A stretch of 64,000 nt of DNA from Butyrivibrio sp. NC3005 (lineage in GTDB: Bacteria > Bacillota > Clostridia > Lachnospirales > Lachnospiraceae), in assembly GCF_000424545.1 (NCBI RefSeq), contig NZ_AUKC01000004.1:1-64000 (forward strand), given 5' to 3'. The notes beneath the pieces were generated by a model. That model saw only the letters and a program-made list of their open reading frames with translations, had not been told where the DNA came from and ran no database searches. A program made the translations under genes and the position numbers. Positions 62,301 to 64,000 of this stretch are shown in pieces (within the stretch, counting starts at the first letter, position 1; each line of letters opens with the position of its first letter).

Positions 62301-62937
62301 TTGCTTTTTCAGACTGTTCTTCCAAAGGACCAATCTGTTTTTCAAGTTCTGATAAAATATCTTTTAATCTTGTAAGATTAATCTTCTCATCCTCAAGTTT
62401 CTTAATAGCTGCTTCTTTTCGCAACTTGAACTTTACAATTCCTGCAGCCTCATCAAAAAGATTTCTTCTATCTTCCGGTTTACTAGACAAAATCCTGTCA
62501 ATCTGACCCTGTCCAATGATAGAGTATCCTTCTTTACCAATACCGGTATCATAAAACAGTTCATTTATATCTTTCAAACGACAAGAACTATTGTTTATCA
62601 TATATTCAGATTCGCCGCTTCTATACAAACGTCTCGAAACTGTAACTTCTTCAAAATCTATGGGAAGAGCATGATCAGAATTATCAAGTGTTATCGCAAC
62701 AAAAGCAAAGCCTAATGGCTTACGAAGCTGTGTTCCTGAGAAGATAACATCCTGCATAGAACCACCACGAAGCTGACGAGCGCTTTGTTCGCCAAGAACC
62801 CAGCGCACAGCATCAGCAACGTTGCTTTTTCCAGAACCATTAGGCCCTACAATACAAGTTATTCCATTGTGAAATTCAAATTTAATTCGATTTGCAAAAG
62901 ATTTAAATCCATGAATTTCTATACTTTTAAGATACAT
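59380..62937 (-). CDS. smc: Chromosome segregation protein SMC
   Basis: SMC dimers with ScpA and ScpB compact DNA and extrude loops. The N-terminal head has Walker A GPNGSGKSN. Two long coiled coils flank the hinge (~510-670, with GVIGVVADIIKAEKKYETAI). The C-terminal head has MSGGEKALTAIALLFA and Walker B CLLDEIEAALD. 1185 aa is normal. It lies between rnc and ftsY, a conserved order. Confidence 0.97.
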   Translation of the reverse strand: MYLKSIEIHGFKSFANRIKFEFHNGITCIVGPNGSGKSNVADAVRWVLGEQSARQLRGGSMQDVIFSGTQLRKPLGFAFVAITLDNSDHALPIDFEEVTVSRRLYRSGESEYMINNSSCRLKDINELFYDTGIGKEGYSIIGQGQIDRILSSKPEDRRNLFDEAAGIVKFKLRKEAAIKKLEDEKINLTRLKDILSELEKQIGPLEEQSEKAKIYLKDKERLKFLDVNIFLLDNERLKGLLDEACDKLSIAENDLNNTSNQYDKARIDYDEAQEKLEKIEKEIEEARDLMASSSIMKEKLEGQIGILKEQIKSSESNAEHFKERQKSIEEIISQKENEKNKVLNSKQSIDEEVLEFENNQKNAGDKLAKIQEKLKKLETEVEENKSLILQTLNSRATIKSRQSSLKTMKEQIGIRKAELTSRLVRARSDEAQKEEKLTALREIFDRINEEIITLSQTQKTQEKRLDEIRELLLKDDEQMRKARDGATEVRSRLNALANLTERYEGYGNAVRKVMEQKEKSPGVIGVVADIIKAEKKYETAIEIALGGNIQNIVTKDESTAKAMITFLKNNKGGRATFLPITSLSQNSEFKNAGALNEKGAIGLADSLVETSDEYKVVAKNLLGRVLVVDNMDNATDIAKKYHYSIRMVTLDGELLVPGGAISGGAFKNNSNLLGRRREMDDLQKNMQELSAKAAFFEKEITMIREERTKLRIDLEKTRSSLQDKFIEQNTARINVNQEEERQKEEATSYENLKAENEDIQNKVAEIELQEKQACNSLKESELTEENCQTRIESLQTEITKLHLEEESALVEVSKWELEKTKISQRQEFQKENIDRINEEINAQKKNLDEVLNHIKMSEDELVEKKKEIESIRNTMENSLEASSTAKSLLVEKQKIREELSGKQKSFFEVREKLAEQKSSLDKEVNRLSSQKEKIDNQIEGLINYMWEEYEITLSSARQMRDDNMTDALGMKKEIQKLKDNIKKLGDVNVNAIEEYKNVSERYTFMKEQHDDLVTAEEQLKVIILDLDNSMRAQFKEQFSKINEQFDVVFKEMFGGGHGRLELDESEDILQAGIKIIAEPPGKKLQNMMQMSGGEKALTAIALLFAIQNLKPSPFCLLDEIEAALDENNVVRFAKYLHKLSSTQFIVITHRRGTMESADRLYGITMQEKGVSALVSVNLIDKELTN

Positions 62938-63019
62938 ATAAAAGAAATCCCCTCATTAAATTGGCAGAATGCGAAAAATACAGGCACTAACAAATAACTG
63001 TTCAGCCAAATTATCTGAA

Positions 63020-63724
63020 TCATTTTTCTTTTGTTTTACCCGTCATCTGTAAAACTGCCTGATATGCAGCCTGCTGCTGTGCTGCTTTTTTGGTGTGTCC
63101 CTCACCCTCACCAAGTAATTTTCCGCCTACTATTACTCTTGCCTTAAATATTTTATCATGTTCAGGGCCGCTTTCGCCACAAATTTCATATTCAAGTGTA
63201 TTACCTGCTTTAGACTGAACAAGTTCCTGCAATTTAGATTTTGCATCAACAAAAATCTGCTGATTTTCAAGATCATTAAGAATAAATTTATCTATATGCT
63301 TTTTGGCAGCTTCAATTCCACCATCAAGATAAATAGCTCCTATTACAGCCTCCATAACATCAGATATAATAGAATCTCTGTGACGACCACCTGTAGCTTC
63401 TTCACCTTTTCCAAGTTGGATATATTTTGCAAGCTCAATATCTTTTGCACAAAAAGCCAATGCCTGCTCACAAACCATAGAAGCACGCATTTTAGTCATC
63501 TCGCCTTCCTTTTTGTCAGAATATGTGTTGTAAAGATATGTACTAGATACCATTTCAAGCACAGAATCACCAAGAAACTCCAATCTCTCGTAATCTTTCT
63601 GAATATGCATCTTCTGTTCGTTTGCGAAAGAAGAATGTGTAAGAGCCATGCGAATCAAAGATCTATCCTTGAAATGATACCCGATACGTTCTTCTAATTC
63701 TTCAATTTCTTTATCGGTTGTCAT
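63020..63724 (-). CDS. rnc: Ribonuclease III
   Basis: It cleaves double-stranded RNA in rRNA and mRNA processing. The signature is DYERLEFLGDSVLEMVSS with later catalytic DVMEAVIGAIYLDGG. A C-terminal dsRBD includes GEGEGHTKKAAQQQAA. The ATG at 63724 (GGAGG 7 nt upstream) is preferred to the longer frame from 63814, whose extra 30 residues come from the intergenic hairpin. 234 aa. Confidence 0.96.
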   Translation of the reverse strand: MTTDKEIEELEERIGYHFKDRSLIRMALTHSSFANEQKMHIQKDYERLEFLGDSVLEMVSSTYLYNTYSDKKEGEMTKMRASMVCEQALAFCAKDIELAKYIQLGKGEEATGGRHRDSIISDVMEAVIGAIYLDGGIEAAKKHIDKFILNDLENQQIFVDAKSKLQELVQSKAGNTLEYEICGESGPEHDKIFKARVIVGGKLLGEGEGHTKKAAQQQAAYQAVLQMTGKTKEK

Positions 63725-63747
63725 GATGTTCCTCCATTCATATTGAA

Positions 63748-63820
63748 AACTTCTTGCTGAAAAAAGCAACTGCCACTCATAAATACACCCTGGCAATCTC
63801 CTAATCATCAGCAAGAAGTT
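63748..63820. repeat. Inverted repeat before rnc, related to the end of repeat B
   Basis: AACTTCTTGCTGA (63748-63760) and TCAGCAAGAAGTT (63808-63820) are perfect 13-bp arms 47 nt apart. The arms match stem IV of repeat B, with TAATCATCAGCAAGAA shared on the plus strand. It lies between acpP and rnc. Confidence 0.75.
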
Positions 63821-63830
63821 AATATATATA

Positions 63831-64000
63831 TTAATCGTTTACTTCTTTAATAAGTTCTACAGCTTCTCCAACTGTTGTGATCTTCTCAATCTTATCTTCC
63901 GGAAGCTTGATACCAAACTCATCTTCGATTCCCATAATAATCTGATAAACGTCAAGAGAATCAGCTCCAAGATCATCAATAAACTTAGTATCATCCTTAA
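63831..64000 (-). CDS. acpP: Acyl carrier protein (3' part, runs off the window)
   Basis: The last 56 residues are visible, from KDDTKFIDDLGADSLDVYQI to AVELIKEVND. DSL is the phosphopantetheine site. AcpP carries acyl chains in fatty acid synthesis and lies upstream of rnc in the usual acpP-rnc-smc-ftsY order. Only the N-terminal part, about 15-20 residues, is outside the window. Confidence 0.95.
   Translation of the reverse strand, partial: KDDTKFIDDLGADSLDVYQIIMGIEDEFGIKLPEDKIEKITTVGEAVELIKEVND

Overview
The window is AT-rich chromosomal DNA from a low-GC Firmicute. The most likely family is Lachnospiraceae (a Butyrivibrio- or Pseudobutyrivibrio-like organism). The pointers are: the ylxM-ffh-rpsP-khpA-rimM-trmD-rplS core order, the long form of Prs, a FliK-like/FlhB-C/YraN block, a DUF4867-isomerase-kinase sugar operon, and strong GGAGG ribosome sites with TTGACA/TATAAT promoters. 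The genus is inference; no rRNA is present.

Layout. 1-3267: competence-type genes comM (yifB) and dprA on the plus strand, preceded by two dispersed repeats. 3268-3753: a gene-free block of repeats and a long inverted repeat. 3754-6705: a zinc-ribbon membrane protein, an orphan PilT ATPase and a DUF1311-type lipoprotein. 6874-10550: a decayed prophage next to a tRNA-Gly. It carries a MuF head-morphogenesis protein with a C-terminal zincin domain, an orphan toxin/immunity-like pair, a scaffold fragment, and a gp10 gene with its duplicated pseudogene. 10715-18996: MarR/MATE, a membrane MutS-like ATPase, purine nucleoside phosphorylase, an ABC-F protein and a serine hydrolase. 19256-27363: two membrane proteins and a surface-glycan operon (four GT2 enzymes, an iron-sulfur protein, a pyruvyl transferase). 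27634-32857: a sugar operon (DUF4867, FucI-like isomerase, xylulokinase) and its ROK regulator, with matching operator sequences in front of both. 33111-39579: tyrS, a hypothetical gene, gpsA, plsY, der and a DUF512 radical-SAM-like protein. 39778-40977: prs. 41168-53867: pgeF, an HD hydrolase, yraN, the FlhB/FliK-like pair, rnhB, two signal peptidases, rbgA, rplS, udp, rimM, trmD, khpA, rpsP, ffh and ylxM. 54107-64000: an AraC regulator, GH25 lysozyme, YitT protein, ilvA, ftsY, smc, rnc and the 3' part of acpP.

Protein targeting and envelope functions recur: Ffh, FtsY and YlxM (signal recognition particle), two signal peptidases, PlsY/GpsA/AcpP (lipid synthesis) and the glycan operon. Translation and ribosome assembly are served by RpsP, RplS, RimM, TrmD, RbgA, Der and TyrRS.

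The most unusual content is a set of dispersed intergenic repeats not explained by any gene. Family B (about 127 nt, six copies) folds on paper into four consecutive hairpins with a paired base change in the first stem. Family A (about 100 nt, three copies) folds into a nested hairpin kept by wobble pairs. A and B are joined head-to-tail in one place and face each other around a 142-bp inverted repeat in another. The second unusual item is the prophage remnant, whose parts read as two tandem cassettes of toxin domain, small acidic gene, gp10 and terminator.
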